A stretch of 64,000 bases of DNA from Desulfocapsa sp. (GCA_016765495.1 JAESPV010000069.1:1-64000), one strand, 5' to 3'. Numbered from the stretch's first letter, positions 9,420 through 18,673 are shown. The notes: generated from the sequence alone by a model not told the origin. Numbers and translations are program-made.

Positions 9420-9839
9420 TCAGTTAACCAGTGTTTCTTCCACAGTGGAACTGTTGCAGGAACTGCAGATACCTGAAAATTCAATATGATGTCCAAGAAC
9501 TTGATACTGGCTTATCTTAGCAGCAGTTTTGTCAATATCTGTCATAACAGGAATTTCGATATCATCCACTTTTCCACAGCTGATACAGCGGATGTGGTAA
9601 TGAGGAGCAGTGGTGGCGTCAAAACGTTTCTGCGTTCCACCAACCTCAATCTTTAAGATGATTCCTGTTTCTGCCATGAGTTCGAGGTTTCTGTAGACTG
9701 TGCCAAGGCCGATGCGAGGAAGACGTTTCCTTACCATGTCGTATACTTCATTGGCAGTAGGGTGGGAAGTAACTTTACCCAGTTCTTCGAGTATGATTTG
9801 ACGCTGTGTTGTCAATCGCATCTGTGGCGTAAGTTGCAT
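9420..9839 (-). CDS. Fur/PerR-family metalloregulator
   Basis: The 139-residue protein has the Fur winged helix (TTQRQIILEELGKVTSHPTA, GLGTVYRNLELMAETG), the HYHIRCISCGKVDD metal-binding segment and a C-terminal CSSC zinc site. The CISC and CSSC pairs are the structural Zn ligands. In anaerobes with this architecture the protein is often PerR, but metal and peroxide specificity cannot be assigned. The upstream DNA (about 9860-9885) holds an AT-rich TGATAATAATT-like stretch that could be an autoregulatory box. The radical SAM gene upstream is 86 nt away on the same strand. Confidence 0.88.
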   Translation of the reverse strand: MQLTPQMRLTTQRQIILEELGKVTSHPTANEVYDMVRKRLPRIGLGTVYRNLELMAETGIILKIEVGGTQKRFDATTAPHYHIRCISCGKVDDIEIPVMTDIDKTAAKISQYQVLGHHIEFSGICSSCNSSTVEETLVN

Positions 9840-9925
9840 TTATTTCTCCTTCAAGGTGAGTGGTAATTATTATTGATACAGTAAAGTAGAACATTTTTTT
9901 GAAAGATCAAGGGAAAAATGCAATA

Positions 9926-11206
9926 TTAACGTATTGAAGGGTTGTAGTAACCAAGTTGTAATTTGGGAAAGTTGGCTTTTATTTTTGCCACCCATTCCCT
10001 CATACCCATTGATATAACAGGGTAATCGAATTGTATACTTTGTAGATAATGCTCGGGATCCATGTTTAAATTGCGTAATTGAATACGGTCAGGCTTAACA
10101 GTGGTAAGGAGTGAGCAAAGAGCATCATATTCTTGTGAGGAATTTGTGAACCCAGGAAGAATAAAATAGTTTAATGAGACAAACTTCCCTTCTTTTTTCA
10201 TTACTTTGATTGATTCGAGTACATCTGAGAGTGAAAAATTTTGTGGTCTGTAGTAGTTGTGGTGATATTTTTCCTGGGCAGAGTTTATGCTTACGCGAAG
10301 ACTGTCGAGCCCGGCATCAGCAAGGCGCTTGACACTTTGCGGAAGGCTCGCATTTGAGTTGAGGTTGATAGTCCCGCGATCTGTTTTTTTTCGAATAGCG
10401 GTAATTGCTTTTTCGATGGTATCAGTTTGCAGCAGCGGTTCTCCTTCGCACCCCTGGCCAAAGCTGACGATGCCATTTTCTGCATTTTGTAAATGAGGGA
10501 TTGCAACCTGGCTTATTTCAGCAGGCGTTGGTACGAACTGAATTCTATCCTGAGTAGCAGAACATTTACCCGATTTTTGCAGCGAAATACAGCCGACACA
10601 TCTGGCGTTGCAGACGGGCGATGTGGGAAGAGGGGCTTCCCACCGACCTAAAAAATAGTTTCTGGCAGCTGGGCATGCGTAAGTGAGACAACATTTGCCA
10701 AGATGTTGAATGAGTCTGTTGTCTTTATTGTCGCGAAGTTTTTTGGCCGTTTTGGCGTTAATCACGGCTTGATTAAACTGAGCACAGTCCTGACGGATAT
10801 CATTATCACTGCGAAATGCAGTGACCCAGAAACGATCATCATACCATCCCACAGCTGTATAGGCAAAAAGCGGGAGGCGCGGGGCACTTTCTGTTGTCTG
10901 GTAGGCGCTGTTTAAAGTGGCAGTATGTGCAGGCGACATAAAGGCCGCAACGGCCTGGATTTCCTTTCCCGAATAAGGATCTTCTTCGAGCAGAAGCGGT
11001 GCACCTGTTTTCAAATCGCATCCAATGGGCAGTCGACCTGGGAGCACAAAGAGTTCCGAACCTTCCGGCAGGGGAATAAAGTCACTTTTGGGGGGAAGTT
11101 GAAAACTCCCTCCACTCATACCCGCTGCGTACAAATCCTGGAAATCAGTTATATTTCCCAGGGCATCAGCGTATACAAGGGAGGGCTGTTTTGCGGGATG
11201 AATCAC
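9926..11206 (-). CDS. Radical SAM protein of unknown substrate
   Basis: The 426-residue protein has a CX3CX2C cluster motif (SPVCNARCVGC, Cys about 199, 203, 206) and TIM-barrel strands typical of radical SAM enzymes (IVSFGQGCEGEPLL, GTINLNSNAS, LDSLRVSINSA). The motif sits unusually far from the N-terminus: about 190 residues precede it, containing further cysteines (GKCCLTYACPAARNYF) that could hold another cluster. The substrate is unknown. The GTG start overlaps the TGA of the upstream 142-residue gene (GTGA), indicating translational coupling with it. Confidence 0.8.
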   Translation of the reverse strand: MIHPAKQPSLVYADALGNITDFQDLYAAGMSGGSFQLPPKSDFIPLPEGSELFVLPGRLPIGCDLKTGAPLLLEEDPYSGKEIQAVAAFMSPAHTATLNSAYQTTESAPRLPLFAYTAVGWYDDRFWVTAFRSDNDIRQDCAQFNQAVINAKTAKKLRDNKDNRLIQHLGKCCLTYACPAARNYFLGRWEAPLPTSPVCNARCVGCISLQKSGKCSATQDRIQFVPTPAEISQVAIPHLQNAENGIVSFGQGCEGEPLLQTDTIEKAITAIRKKTDRGTINLNSNASLPQSVKRLADAGLDSLRVSINSAQEKYHHNYYRPQNFSLSDVLESIKVMKKEGKFVSLNYFILPGFTNSSQEYDALCSLLTTVKPDRIQLRNLNMDPEHYLQSIQFDYPVISMGMREWVAKIKANFPKLQLGYYNPSIR

Positions 11207-11631
11207 CGAGGTGGTCTGAGGACTTTGAAAATCGAATCAATGGCTCGATAAATATCTGCATCTTCACCAAACACATCTTCAATGCCGGGGTTATTGATGA
11301 GATCTTCAATCACGTATCCAGTGAGGTAAAGGCTCAGAATGTTGGGGTCTTGAATAAGAGTACGAATTGGGGCAACCTTCAGCTGAATATCGAACTCTTC
11401 CATTTCGGGAAGACTTTTCAGTTGCTGAAGAAAGGCATCACGCACAGCTTGTACTGAATTAACCTCAAGTACTTCACGATCTATTAGCCGCTGGGTAACA
11501 CGCGTTGCGAATTCGTCAGCATTGTCACGGGCTTTATTGAGAATAAAACGTCTTTCCCGTTCCCGTTTCCTGTCAATGGTACGGATAGTTTTGTCCGTGG
11601 CATTGGTTGCACTTATATGCGCTTTGGCCAT
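11203..11631 (-). CDS. Uncharacterised soluble protein coupled to the radical SAM gene
   Basis: The 142-residue product is not recognised. It starts with a Lys/Arg-rich helix (RTIDRKRERERRFILNKARD), is mostly predicted helical, and has no signal peptide, membrane helix or cysteines. A strong AGAGGAGAAC ribosome-binding site precedes the ATG. Its stop overlaps the GTG of the radical SAM gene, so the two proteins are probably made together; a substrate or accessory role for the radical SAM enzyme is a guess. Confidence 0.65.
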   Translation of the reverse strand: MAKAHISATNATDKTIRTIDRKRERERRFILNKARDNADEFATRVTQRLIDREVLEVNSVQAVRDAFLQQLKSLPEMEEFDIQLKVAPIRTLIQDPNILSLYLTGYVIEDLINNPGIEDVFGEDADIYRAIDSIFKVLRPPR

Positions 11632-11729
11632 GATGTTCTCCTCTGGCGGTGTGGTCTAACTTTTTTGTGGAATTTACAATATAACGAATAATCTTCCAAT
11701 CAAAATCTGATGGTATGGCGTCAATTTCA

Positions 11730-13931
11730 TCATTCGTTACTGTTATATAATTTGCTAAAACCATCCATTTCGCTCTGTAAACGGGAAGGGAGTTTAAGCT
11801 GGTATTTTTGGAGATATTCTGCTGCCATCCTGTGTGTATTAAATATTGGTACATTGAGGATGAGATTCATAATTGCCTTGTCAATAAAACGGGATTTCTC
11901 ATCATTCTCGTAAAACTCTTCAAGAACCAGTGGGAGAGTTGCATAGAAAGAGGCGGAATCTTCTGCATAGAGCAGTGCATCGGGAGATTCACTGAGATCA
12001 GCTTCGTCAACTGAGCCTTCGCGGCCGAATTTCCATCCGGTTTGTCCCTCATGGTAGCCTTCAACCCACCAGCCATCCATGATGGAAAGGTTGGGGACTC
12101 CATTAAGCGCAGCCTTCATACCACTTGTTCCAGAGGCTTCAAGTGGGCGCTTGGGATTGTTGAGCCAAATGTGAACACCGGCCACCATCATTTTCGCAAT
12201 ATGCATATCATAGTTGGGGATGAAGATGAGATTAACAAGTCCCCGGCTTTTGGCATGCAACTCCTGCTGGTAATTAAGGATAAGTTTGATTACTGACTTA
12301 CCGGGTTCATCAGCTGGGTGTGCCTTACCGGAGAAGAGGAAGTTTATGGGCCAGTTATTGTTAACAGCAATGGAGCAAAGTTTGCCTATATTGTCAAAGA
12401 TGAGATCTGCACGCTTATAGGTGGAAAAGCGTCTGGCAAAACCCACGGTGAATATTTTAGGGTCAAGCTTTGTGCTAGAATCAATAATATTGGAATAGTG
12501 ATTGGGAGGATCAATCCAGGTACTTGTCATCTGGTTGCGATGACGCAGGAGCATCTTGTTTATGAATTTATAGAGAATGGTCGTGTCTTCTTCCCATGCC
12601 CGAAGCAGATAGGTGCGAAAGCGAGTGTTACTTTTTAATTTGTCAACGTTTCTCAAGACTCCAGGGTCTCTTCTCCAGTTCTTCAGTTCGGGGAAATTAT
12701 CAAAGAGCTCAGCCCTTGCGTCACTTATCCAGGTCAGGTGGTGAACGCCATTCGTAATAGCAGTAATCTTGTTTGCGAAATTGGGGAATTGTTTATGGGT
12801 AACATCTCTGTGTAATCTGCTGACACTGTTTGCGGTGCGGTTTACCCGCATGGCAAGGGTAGTGAAATTATAGGAGTGTAGCGATTCGTCGTCGTGGGCG
12901 AGCAGGTCCAGGATACGTCTGCATGACCTGTGGCTGATCCCGGCGTATACAGACTTGTTGAAGCGGTCATGGCCTGCTTTTACAGGTGTGTGAATGGTGT
13001 AAACCAGCCTGTCGGCAACTTTGTCTGCTGCTGCGATGATCTCTTCATTACTCACCTGGGAGAGATCTGATTTCTTTACCCGTATCGCAAGCTCTTCAGC
13101 AATAAGTTGCAGAACAACCACAACACCATGCTGCTCATTAAGGTGTAGTGTGTAAGAACTGATACCCATGGCTTGAAGAACCGGCAGAATTCCAGTACCA
13201 AGCATTCGCCTTTGTGTGGCTTTAATAATTGAAGAATCGGAATTGTATAATTGACCGGCAGCATTTTTAATGGGTACGGGATTATCTGCTAAAGAAAAAT
13301 CGAGCAGCAGTTCAGGTATGAAATAATCCAGGGTATGGTTTACTTCCATTTTCATCCACACCTGGGCAATTGCCAGGGTTTCCTGGTCAAATTCATTAAA
13401 GAATGGGATTTCGACCTGCAGTGCCTGCCCAGGATTTTCCGGGTCCTGAAGGAGATAGAGTCCCGGAGTTTCCTCAGGGGTCCATGCAACGGATTGGGCA
13501 ATCTGTCCGATTTTCGAATCAACTATCTGGGAAAAATATCCATGCCGGTACAGCAGGCTGACGGCAACAACGGGAAGCCTGCAATCTGCAAAACTTTTTA
13601 AAGTATCCCCTGCAAGAACGCCAAGTCCACCACCATAACAGGGGATTTTCTCAGGCCCTTCGAAAATCTTTTTGACAAACTGTTTGAGTCGTGAGTCCAT
13701 GGAATTTGTTTTTTCCAAATCCATCAGTCTATCTTTGATGGGGTGGAAAACATCTGGATCTGCACCAATTTCCATGGAAATATAGACAACAGAATTCTGA
13801 TTGTTGCCGGTAAGATTGTCCCAGACCGTATCGAGTGTCTGTTGAGAAACGCCAAAAAAGGTGCCAAATTGGTTTTTTGCCACCAGGTTATGAAGATCCA
13901 GGCTGTTGTCGTTAAAGTTGCTTGCTTGCAT
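11730..13931 (-). CDS. glgP: Alpha-glucan (glycogen) phosphorylase, GT35
   Basis: The 733-residue protein matches the shorter GT35 form of alpha-glucan phosphorylase: an N-terminal YISMEIG segment, GGGLGVLAGD, the HLNEQHGVVVVL region, and the PLP-lysine motif EASGTSGMKAALNGVPNLSI. These enzymes release glucose 1-phosphate from alpha-1,4-glucans. The length is below that of Escherichia coli GlgP (about 815) but normal for this subfamily. The 142-residue gene follows after about 98 nt on the same strand; no other glycogen gene is nearby. Confidence 0.93.
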   Translation of the reverse strand: MQASNFNDNSLDLHNLVAKNQFGTFFGVSQQTLDTVWDNLTGNNQNSVVYISMEIGADPDVFHPIKDRLMDLEKTNSMDSRLKQFVKKIFEGPEKIPCYGGGLGVLAGDTLKSFADCRLPVVAVSLLYRHGYFSQIVDSKIGQIAQSVAWTPEETPGLYLLQDPENPGQALQVEIPFFNEFDQETLAIAQVWMKMEVNHTLDYFIPELLLDFSLADNPVPIKNAAGQLYNSDSSIIKATQRRMLGTGILPVLQAMGISSYTLHLNEQHGVVVVLQLIAEELAIRVKKSDLSQVSNEEIIAAADKVADRLVYTIHTPVKAGHDRFNKSVYAGISHRSCRRILDLLAHDDESLHSYNFTTLAMRVNRTANSVSRLHRDVTHKQFPNFANKITAITNGVHHLTWISDARAELFDNFPELKNWRRDPGVLRNVDKLKSNTRFRTYLLRAWEEDTTILYKFINKMLLRHRNQMTSTWIDPPNHYSNIIDSSTKLDPKIFTVGFARRFSTYKRADLIFDNIGKLCSIAVNNNWPINFLFSGKAHPADEPGKSVIKLILNYQQELHAKSRGLVNLIFIPNYDMHIAKMMVAGVHIWLNNPKRPLEASGTSGMKAALNGVPNLSIMDGWWVEGYHEGQTGWKFGREGSVDEADLSESPDALLYAEDSASFYATLPLVLEEFYENDEKSRFIDKAIMNLILNVPIFNTHRMAAEYLQKYQLKLPSRLQSEMDGFSKLYNSNE

Positions 13932-14318
13932 AATGTATAATTATATAAAGTTAACATGATGCCCTGCGGGCAGAAGAGAATGATTATGAGTGCTCAGTAA
14001 CTGATAACTGATAACTGATAACTTATATACGAAAAATCCCCCCAGAGATGATAATTTTCCGATACATGAACTTGTGAACGGTTACGTGTTTTTTTTGAAT
14101 CTGAAACGTATTTAGAGGAATAAACGTTATTTTTCAAGTAGAAAACTGATAATTATTCAAATCCAATTCCTATTTTAAACCATATCACGATGTTATGAAA
14201 ACGTCTGGTGTTTTTTCAAAAAAAAAAGTAGAATCAAAAAGTTGATTTCAGTAGTTTATGCACTATTGTAAGAATCATGTTACCCGAAGGTGCACAGGGT
14301 TGTCCATAGGAGGAGTTC
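13932..14318. other. Divergent intergenic region between glgP and pal
   Basis: A 387-nt AT-rich spacer between divergent genes that must carry both promoters. It contains a short tandem repeat at 13999-14023 and homopolymer A and T tracts near 14090 and 14215. TTGATT followed 16 nt later by TATTGT (about 14240-14270) is a possible pal promoter. No gene seen. Confidence 0.5.
13999..14023. repeat. Tandem 7-mer AACTGAT, about 3.6 copies
   Basis: Three exact AACTGAT units are followed by AACT. The site lies about 70 nt upstream of glgP; copy number could vary by slippage. Confidence 0.8.
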
Positions 14319-14822
14319 ATGATCAGCAGAAGCACGCTTTGTTTTGGAATACTTTTCGTCTCTTTGGCTTTGTCTTCCTGCAGTAACAAAAAGGCTGAGG
14401 AAGCACTGGTGCCTCCCGAAGATCCGGCAGCCATTGGCCAGGAAGAATCTCTGGAGTCGAAGTCCATAGGAATTATGGAGGGTCGAACCAGTGCTCCCAT
14501 GCTGCCTGTATATTTTGAATATGATAGTTACACTCTTAAAAATGATCAAGCTTCCCGGATGAAGGTAAATGCTGATTTCTTAAAAGATCAAGGACAGATC
14601 AGGATACGGATTGAAGGGAATTGTGATCCGCGGGGAACGCGGGAGTATAATTTGGCACTTGGTGAAAAACGTGCTCTTGGAGCAAAAAAATATCTTATTA
14701 ATTTAGGTGTTGCATCTGATAGAATTGTTACGGTGAGCCTGGGAGAAGAGAAAATTCTTCTTCATGGCCATGGCGAAATGTCATGGGCTCAGAATCGTCG
14801 GGGTGATTTTATTATTGAGTAA
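14319..14822 (+). CDS. pal: Peptidoglycan-associated lipoprotein (Pal)
   Basis: The 167-residue lipoprotein has a signal peptide ending in lipobox LSSC (Cys 21) and an OmpA-like domain (about 60-167): VYFEYDSYTLKND, RIEGNCDPRGTREYNLALGE, RALGAKKYLINLGV. Pal binds peptidoglycan and, with Tol proteins, keeps the outer membrane attached during division. No tol genes are adjacent, which is atypical for the tol-pal cluster; skp follows after about 100 nt. GGAGG is 5 nt before the ATG. Confidence 0.9.
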   Translation: MISRSTLCFGILFVSLALSSCSNKKAEEALVPPEDPAAIGQEESLESKSIGIMEGRTSAPMLPVYFEYDSYTLKNDQASRMKVNADFLKDQGQIRIRIEGNCDPRGTREYNLALGEKRALGAKKYLINLGVASDRIVTVSLGEEKILLHGHGEMSWAQNRRGDFIIE

Positions 14823-14926
14823 GGAACGAACACGAAATAATTTAAATATATACCAACTTATTTCGTCTCTGCCCTAAATACAGAAAAAATCGGTTTTATT
14901 AATTCCTAAAAACAGGAGAGAAGTTG

Positions 14927-15457
14927 ATGTTGAAACGTGCAATGTTGATAGTGACCTTGGTGGTACTTGCAGGATTTACCCTTGAGAGTACTCCTGCCAG
15001 TGCTGAAGGGCAGAAGATTGGTGTTATGAATATTCAAAAAGTACTTCTTGAATCTTCAGCCGGTCGAAAAGCAAAAGAAGTTTTTGAAAAAAGAATGAAT
15101 GAATTGCAGGAAAAATTCAAAAAGGAACAGGATTCCCTGGTTGCATTGCAGCAGGAAATTGAAAAGAAAAGTTCAGCTTGGAGTAAGGATAAAAAATCTG
15201 AAAAAATTCGTGAGCTGCAATTAGGACAACGTGAATTACAGGCCAAGAGTCAGGATGCAAAAATGGAGCTCAAACAGCTGCAGGATAAAGAGCTTGAGCC
15301 TATTCTGAAAATGCTCCAGACCGTTGTAAACAGCTATGGAGAGAAAAATGGTTATTCTGTTATTCTTGATTCCAAAGTTGCTGTTTTGTATGCAGATTCC
15401 AGTATTGACGTAAGCGATGCACTTAAAGCCCAATTGGATAAGCGTATGAAAAAGTAA
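14927..15457 (+). CDS. skp: OmpH/Skp-family periplasmic chaperone
   Basis: The 176-residue protein has a signal peptide (cleavage near ASA-EG), then the OmpH pattern: IGVMNIQKVLLESSAGRKAK, a long charged coiled coil (about 55-125) and a C-terminal NGYSVILDSKVAVLYADSSI segment. Skp trimers hold unfolded outer-membrane proteins in the periplasm. ATG 14927 was chosen over TTG 14924 because AGGAG lies about 8 nt upstream. A strong terminator follows the stop codon. Confidence 0.88.
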   Translation: MLKRAMLIVTLVVLAGFTLESTPASAEGQKIGVMNIQKVLLESSAGRKAKEVFEKRMNELQEKFKKEQDSLVALQQEIEKKSSAWSKDKKSEKIRELQLGQRELQAKSQDAKMELKQLQDKELEPILKMLQTVVNSYGEKNGYSVILDSKVAVLYADSSIDVSDALKAQLDKRMKK

Positions 15458-15492
15458 GGGGTTTTTTGCACTCTTCAAGTGAAGTAGTTTGC

Positions 15493-15534
15493 AGACGATG
15501 TAAAGGAAGTGATCCTTTACATCGTCTTTTTTTT
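15493..15534 (+). terminator. Intrinsic terminator after skp
   Basis: Perfect 15-bp stem (AGACGATGTAAAGGA with its complement), 5-nt loop, then a run of eight T residues. It ends only 26 nt before the next start codon. Confidence 0.92.
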
Positions 15535-15559
15535 CAACTCTATCCGTAGTCTTCTGAAT

Positions 15560-16384
15560 ATGCAGCCCTTCGAATTTATAAAACATACTCCTCGAAGCAA
15601 CTGCGGCGAGTGTGGCTATGCCGCATGTCTTGCATTTGCTGCCGCTGTGACAAAGGGCGGAGAAAACCCTGAAAAATGTCCACATATCGATCTTTCTCAA
15701 CTAGGTGACGAGTTTGCTGCCGGGAACAGAGGAAAAGACGGCCTTGAAGGTGTCGGAAAATTACTCGATGAAAAAGATGTTGAACTGGTTAGCTATCTCA
15801 AAAGAAAAACCAGTCTGATAGATTTTGCAAAAGCAGCGGAGGCCTTGGGATGTGCTTGGTCAGGGCTTGAAAAGGACTGTTTACTTCTGCAATTTTTGGG
15901 CCGGGAGGTGCAGCTTTTCCACGATGGTATTTTGATTGATGGCAAGGAAGTTGAAGATCCAAGGGATCAAATTTTACTCTACAATTATGTACATTTTGCT
16001 GGTGGAGACAAACCAGCGCAGGAATGGATTGGCATGGAATCTCTGCCCAATTCCATTTCCAAAATTCGAACCCTTCGGGTGTACTGTGAAGAACGAATTG
16101 CAGCGTATTTTACCGGAAAACCAGAGCTTCTAAAAGAATTGGCTCCACAACTGGGAGCACAAATCCAGAAAAGCCCGGAGCAAAGTTGTTCGGCAGCATT
16201 TCTTATCCCTGCCTTACCTCGTTTGCCATTGCTTGTTCTTTTCTGGGATGAGGATATGGAGGATGGTTTTCCAGCTAAGGTGAAAGTACTTTTTGATCAA
16301 AAGGTGCTGGATTTTCTTGATATAGAGTCATTGGTTTTTGTCTGTGAAAGAATGGCTGAGCGTTGGGTGGAGCTTGCAAAATGA
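15560..16384 (+). CDS. Fe-S domain protein with DUF3786
   Basis: The 274-residue protein opens with a [4Fe-4S] motif (NCGECGYAACLAFAAAVTKG then EKC), as in corrinoid/CO-dehydrogenase and Rnf-type Fe-S domains, and continues into a DUF3786 region of unknown function. Such proteins are common in anaerobes and are thought to be redox-linked. ATG 15560 was chosen because the upstream in-frame GTG lies inside the skp terminator hairpin. No clear ribosome-binding site is seen, so a leaderless start or low expression is possible. Its TGA overlaps the heptose-kinase ATG (ATGA). Confidence 0.75.
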   Translation: MQPFEFIKHTPRSNCGECGYAACLAFAAAVTKGGENPEKCPHIDLSQLGDEFAAGNRGKDGLEGVGKLLDEKDVELVSYLKRKTSLIDFAKAAEALGCAWSGLEKDCLLLQFLGREVQLFHDGILIDGKEVEDPRDQILLYNYVHFAGGDKPAQEWIGMESLPNSISKIRTLRVYCEERIAAYFTGKPELLKELAPQLGAQIQKSPEQSCSAAFLIPALPRLPLLVLFWDEDMEDGFPAKVKVLFDQKVLDFLDIESLVFVCERMAERWVELAK

Positions 16385-17406
16385 GGACAAAACTGGAAAA
16401 ACTGGTACAGAAGTTTACCGCTAAGAAGATCCTGGTGGTTGGTGATATAATTGTTGATCATTTTGTGTGGGGCACGGTGAATCGTATTTCACCGGAAGCA
16501 CCTGTTCCTGTGGTCGACGTCACTAAAGAAGAATTACTTCTTGGTGGTGGTGCAAATGTTTTGCACAATATCTATTCTCTTGGCGGGGAAGCGGTACTTT
16601 GCGGAATAATAGGCGATGATGACATGGGAGAGCGCCTCAAGACGCTTCTGCAGAATCTTGGTGCATCAATCGATGGACTGGTGAAAGGAAAACGCCCGAC
16701 CACCGTTAAGACGCGAGTTGTTGCTCAAGGACAGCAGGTTGTCCGTTTTGACCGGGAACATACCGGCGTGCCTTCCACGGAAACCATCGCTGCTATGATC
16801 GCTTTTATTGAAGAGAATATAGCAGATTTTGCTGCCATTATTATTTCAGATTATTACAAGGGCGTTATTGGACAAACTCTGATGAAACGACTCCTTGGCA
16901 GGGTGGAAGAGCTTGCGCAGTCAGGCGGCAGGAAAATTCCTGTGGTTGTTGATCCAAAACCCAGGCAGCCCGAACGTTTTTATGGGGCATCTCTTATCAC
17001 ACCGAATCATATGGAAGCTGAAAAGATGTCTGGTATGACAATTACAACAACCAGCGATCTGCGAAAAGCTGCCGCACTTCTTCTTGAAAAAACAGGATGT
17101 CAGGCAGTGCTTATCACCCGTGGTGAGTCCGGGATGGCACTTCTTGAAAAAGGCAAAGATTTATTTTCCATACCAACCACAGCCCAGGCAGTTTTTGATG
17201 TTACAGGGGCAGGTGACACGGTGATTGCAGCTCTTGCCTTAGGTCTTGCGGCAGATGCTTCTTTTAGTGATGCAGCAGCCCTTGCAAATATTGCAGCAGG
17301 TGTAGTTGTTGGAAAGATAGGAACAGCGACAGTCAGCAGAGAAGAACTTCTTGCCGTATTGCAGGGAGAAGAAACAGTGGAAACAGCCTTTAGTAGTTGT
17401 GAGTGA
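16381..17406 (+). CDS. rfaE1: D-glycero-beta-D-manno-heptose-7-phosphate kinase
   Basis: The 341-residue PfkB-family kinase has the family signatures LLLGGGANVLHNIYSLGG and the ATP/catalytic motif DVTGAGDTVIAALALGL. In the ADP-heptose pathway it phosphorylates heptose 7-phosphate at C1 for lipopolysaccharide inner-core synthesis. It corresponds to the N-terminal half of HldE; the adenylyltransferase half is not fused and not in the window. It is translationally coupled to the Fe-S/DUF3786 gene by a 4-nt overlap. yicC follows after 11 nt. Confidence 0.88.
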   Translation: MRTKLEKLVQKFTAKKILVVGDIIVDHFVWGTVNRISPEAPVPVVDVTKEELLLGGGANVLHNIYSLGGEAVLCGIIGDDDMGERLKTLLQNLGASIDGLVKGKRPTTVKTRVVAQGQQVVRFDREHTGVPSTETIAAMIAFIEENIADFAAIIISDYYKGVIGQTLMKRLLGRVEELAQSGGRKIPVVVDPKPRQPERFYGASLITPNHMEAEKMSGMTITTTSDLRKAAALLLEKTGCQAVLITRGESGMALLEKGKDLFSIPTTAQAVFDVTGAGDTVIAALALGLAADASFSDAAALANIAAGVVVGKIGTATVSREELLAVLQGEETVETAFSSCE

Positions 17407-17417
17407 GATAAAATAAA

Positions 17418-18299
17418 ATGACAAGTAAAAGTATGACCGGTTTCGGTCGTGGGGAAGCAGAGGCCGGCGGGCGGCAATGGGTGGCAGAAATTCGCTGCGT
17501 AAATCATCGCTATCTTGATTTAAAGATCAAACTGCCAAAAGGCTGTGCAGGTCTTGAAAAACAGGCTCGTGAAATGTTGTCAGCGACCCTGCAGCGTGGT
17601 CGAGTTGATGTGTCGCTTACGGTCACCGGAGATTTTTCAGACCTGCAAACAATTGATATAAACTCAAGTCTTGCAAATACCTATCGTGATGCCCTGGTAA
17701 ATCTTGGCAAATCACTTGATTTGGATGATGACACAACACTTTCCCAACTAGCCTCTTATCCTGATGTTATGAGGTTAAAACAGCAGGATGAAGATCTTGA
17801 GTCAGTGTGGACTCCAATGGAACAGGCTCTTGGGCTGGCCATCAGTACTTGTGATACCATGCGCATGGAGGAAGGTACAGCCATGGCAGAGGATCTTCAG
17901 GAGCGCTTAATTCATTTCTCAGAAGTTGTACTTGAGATTGGAAACGCTATTCCAGAACTTTTACAACGAAGAGAGCAGACCCTGAATGAGCGTTTGCAGA
18001 AACTGCTCGATAAGGTTCAACTGGATCCCCAGCGGTTGGCGCAGGAAGTTGCAATTCTTGCCGATAAAACCGATGTTACCGAAGAAATGGTACGTTTAGA
18101 CAGCCACATTAATCAATTCCGTGCATTTCTTGATGCTGATGAGGCAACGGGAAGAAAACTTGATTTTCTTCTTCAGGAATTTTTGCGAGAGGTGAATACA
18201 ATGGCCTCCAAGATTAATGATGCAGCCATTGCTCATCTCACCGTTGATTTAAAAGCTGAACTTGAAAAGATGCGGGAGCAGGTTCAGAATATCGAGTAA
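17418..18299 (+). CDS. yicC: YicC/YloC-family endoribonuclease
   Basis: The 293-residue protein carries the invariant SMTGFGRGE start, EIRCVNHRYLDLKIKLPKG, and the C-terminal region FLLQEFLREVNTMASKINDA. YicC-family members are metal-dependent endoribonucleases involved in RNA turnover. It heads the conserved yicC-remA-gmk block, and all genes run the same way with short gaps. The ribosome-binding site is weak. Confidence 0.92.
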   Translation: MTSKSMTGFGRGEAEAGGRQWVAEIRCVNHRYLDLKIKLPKGCAGLEKQAREMLSATLQRGRVDVSLTVTGDFSDLQTIDINSSLANTYRDALVNLGKSLDLDDDTTLSQLASYPDVMRLKQQDEDLESVWTPMEQALGLAISTCDTMRMEEGTAMAEDLQERLIHFSEVVLEIGNAIPELLQRREQTLNERLQKLLDKVQLDPQRLAQEVAILADKTDVTEEMVRLDSHINQFRAFLDADEATGRKLDFLLQEFLREVNTMASKINDAAIAHLTVDLKAELEKMREQVQNIE

Positions 18300-18387
18300 G
18301 GAACGGGAGCGAATTAAGAGCAGGCAGGTAAGTGCAGACTCCGTGATGCTCAAGTTATTTCGTATACGTTCCTGGGGGAAAAATTCC

Positions 18388-18672
18388 ATGCAACTTATCA
18401 ATATCGGATTTGGCAATACGGTGATGGCTGATCGAATCATAGCGGTCATCAATAGTGGTTCTTCACCTGCAAGAAAACTCAAGGAACTTGCAAAGGATGG
18501 CAAAATGCTTGTTGATGTTACAGAGGGACGGCGTACGCGTTCTCTTCTGATAATGGATTCAAATCATGTCGTATTGTCATCCATCCAACCTGACACTATC
18601 AGTCAGCGTCTGGCATCGTTACAGCCAGACTTACATGTAAGCGCAGCTCTAAAAGGGAAGGAGACAAAGTAG
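18388..18672 (+). CDS. RemA/DUF370-family regulator
   Basis: The 94-residue protein contains the DUF370/RemA core LINIGFGNTVMADRIIAVIN, the SSPARKLKEL helix and VDVTEGRRTRSLLIMDSNHV. In Bacillus RemA is a DNA-binding activator of biofilm genes; in other phyla the gene sits between yicC and gmk with unknown role. ATG 18388 is preceded by GGGGG, and upstream in-frame codons lack similarity. gmk begins 1 nt after its stop. Confidence 0.88.
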   Translation: MQLINIGFGNTVMADRIIAVINSGSSPARKLKELAKDGKMLVDVTEGRRTRSLLIMDSNHVVLSSIQPDTISQRLASLQPDLHVSAALKGKETK

Positions 18673-18673
18673 G

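Noticed and set aside
15509-15559. Upstream GTG start for the Fe-S/DUF3786 gene
   Set aside because: It lies inside the skp terminator stem and adds 17 residues unlike the family.
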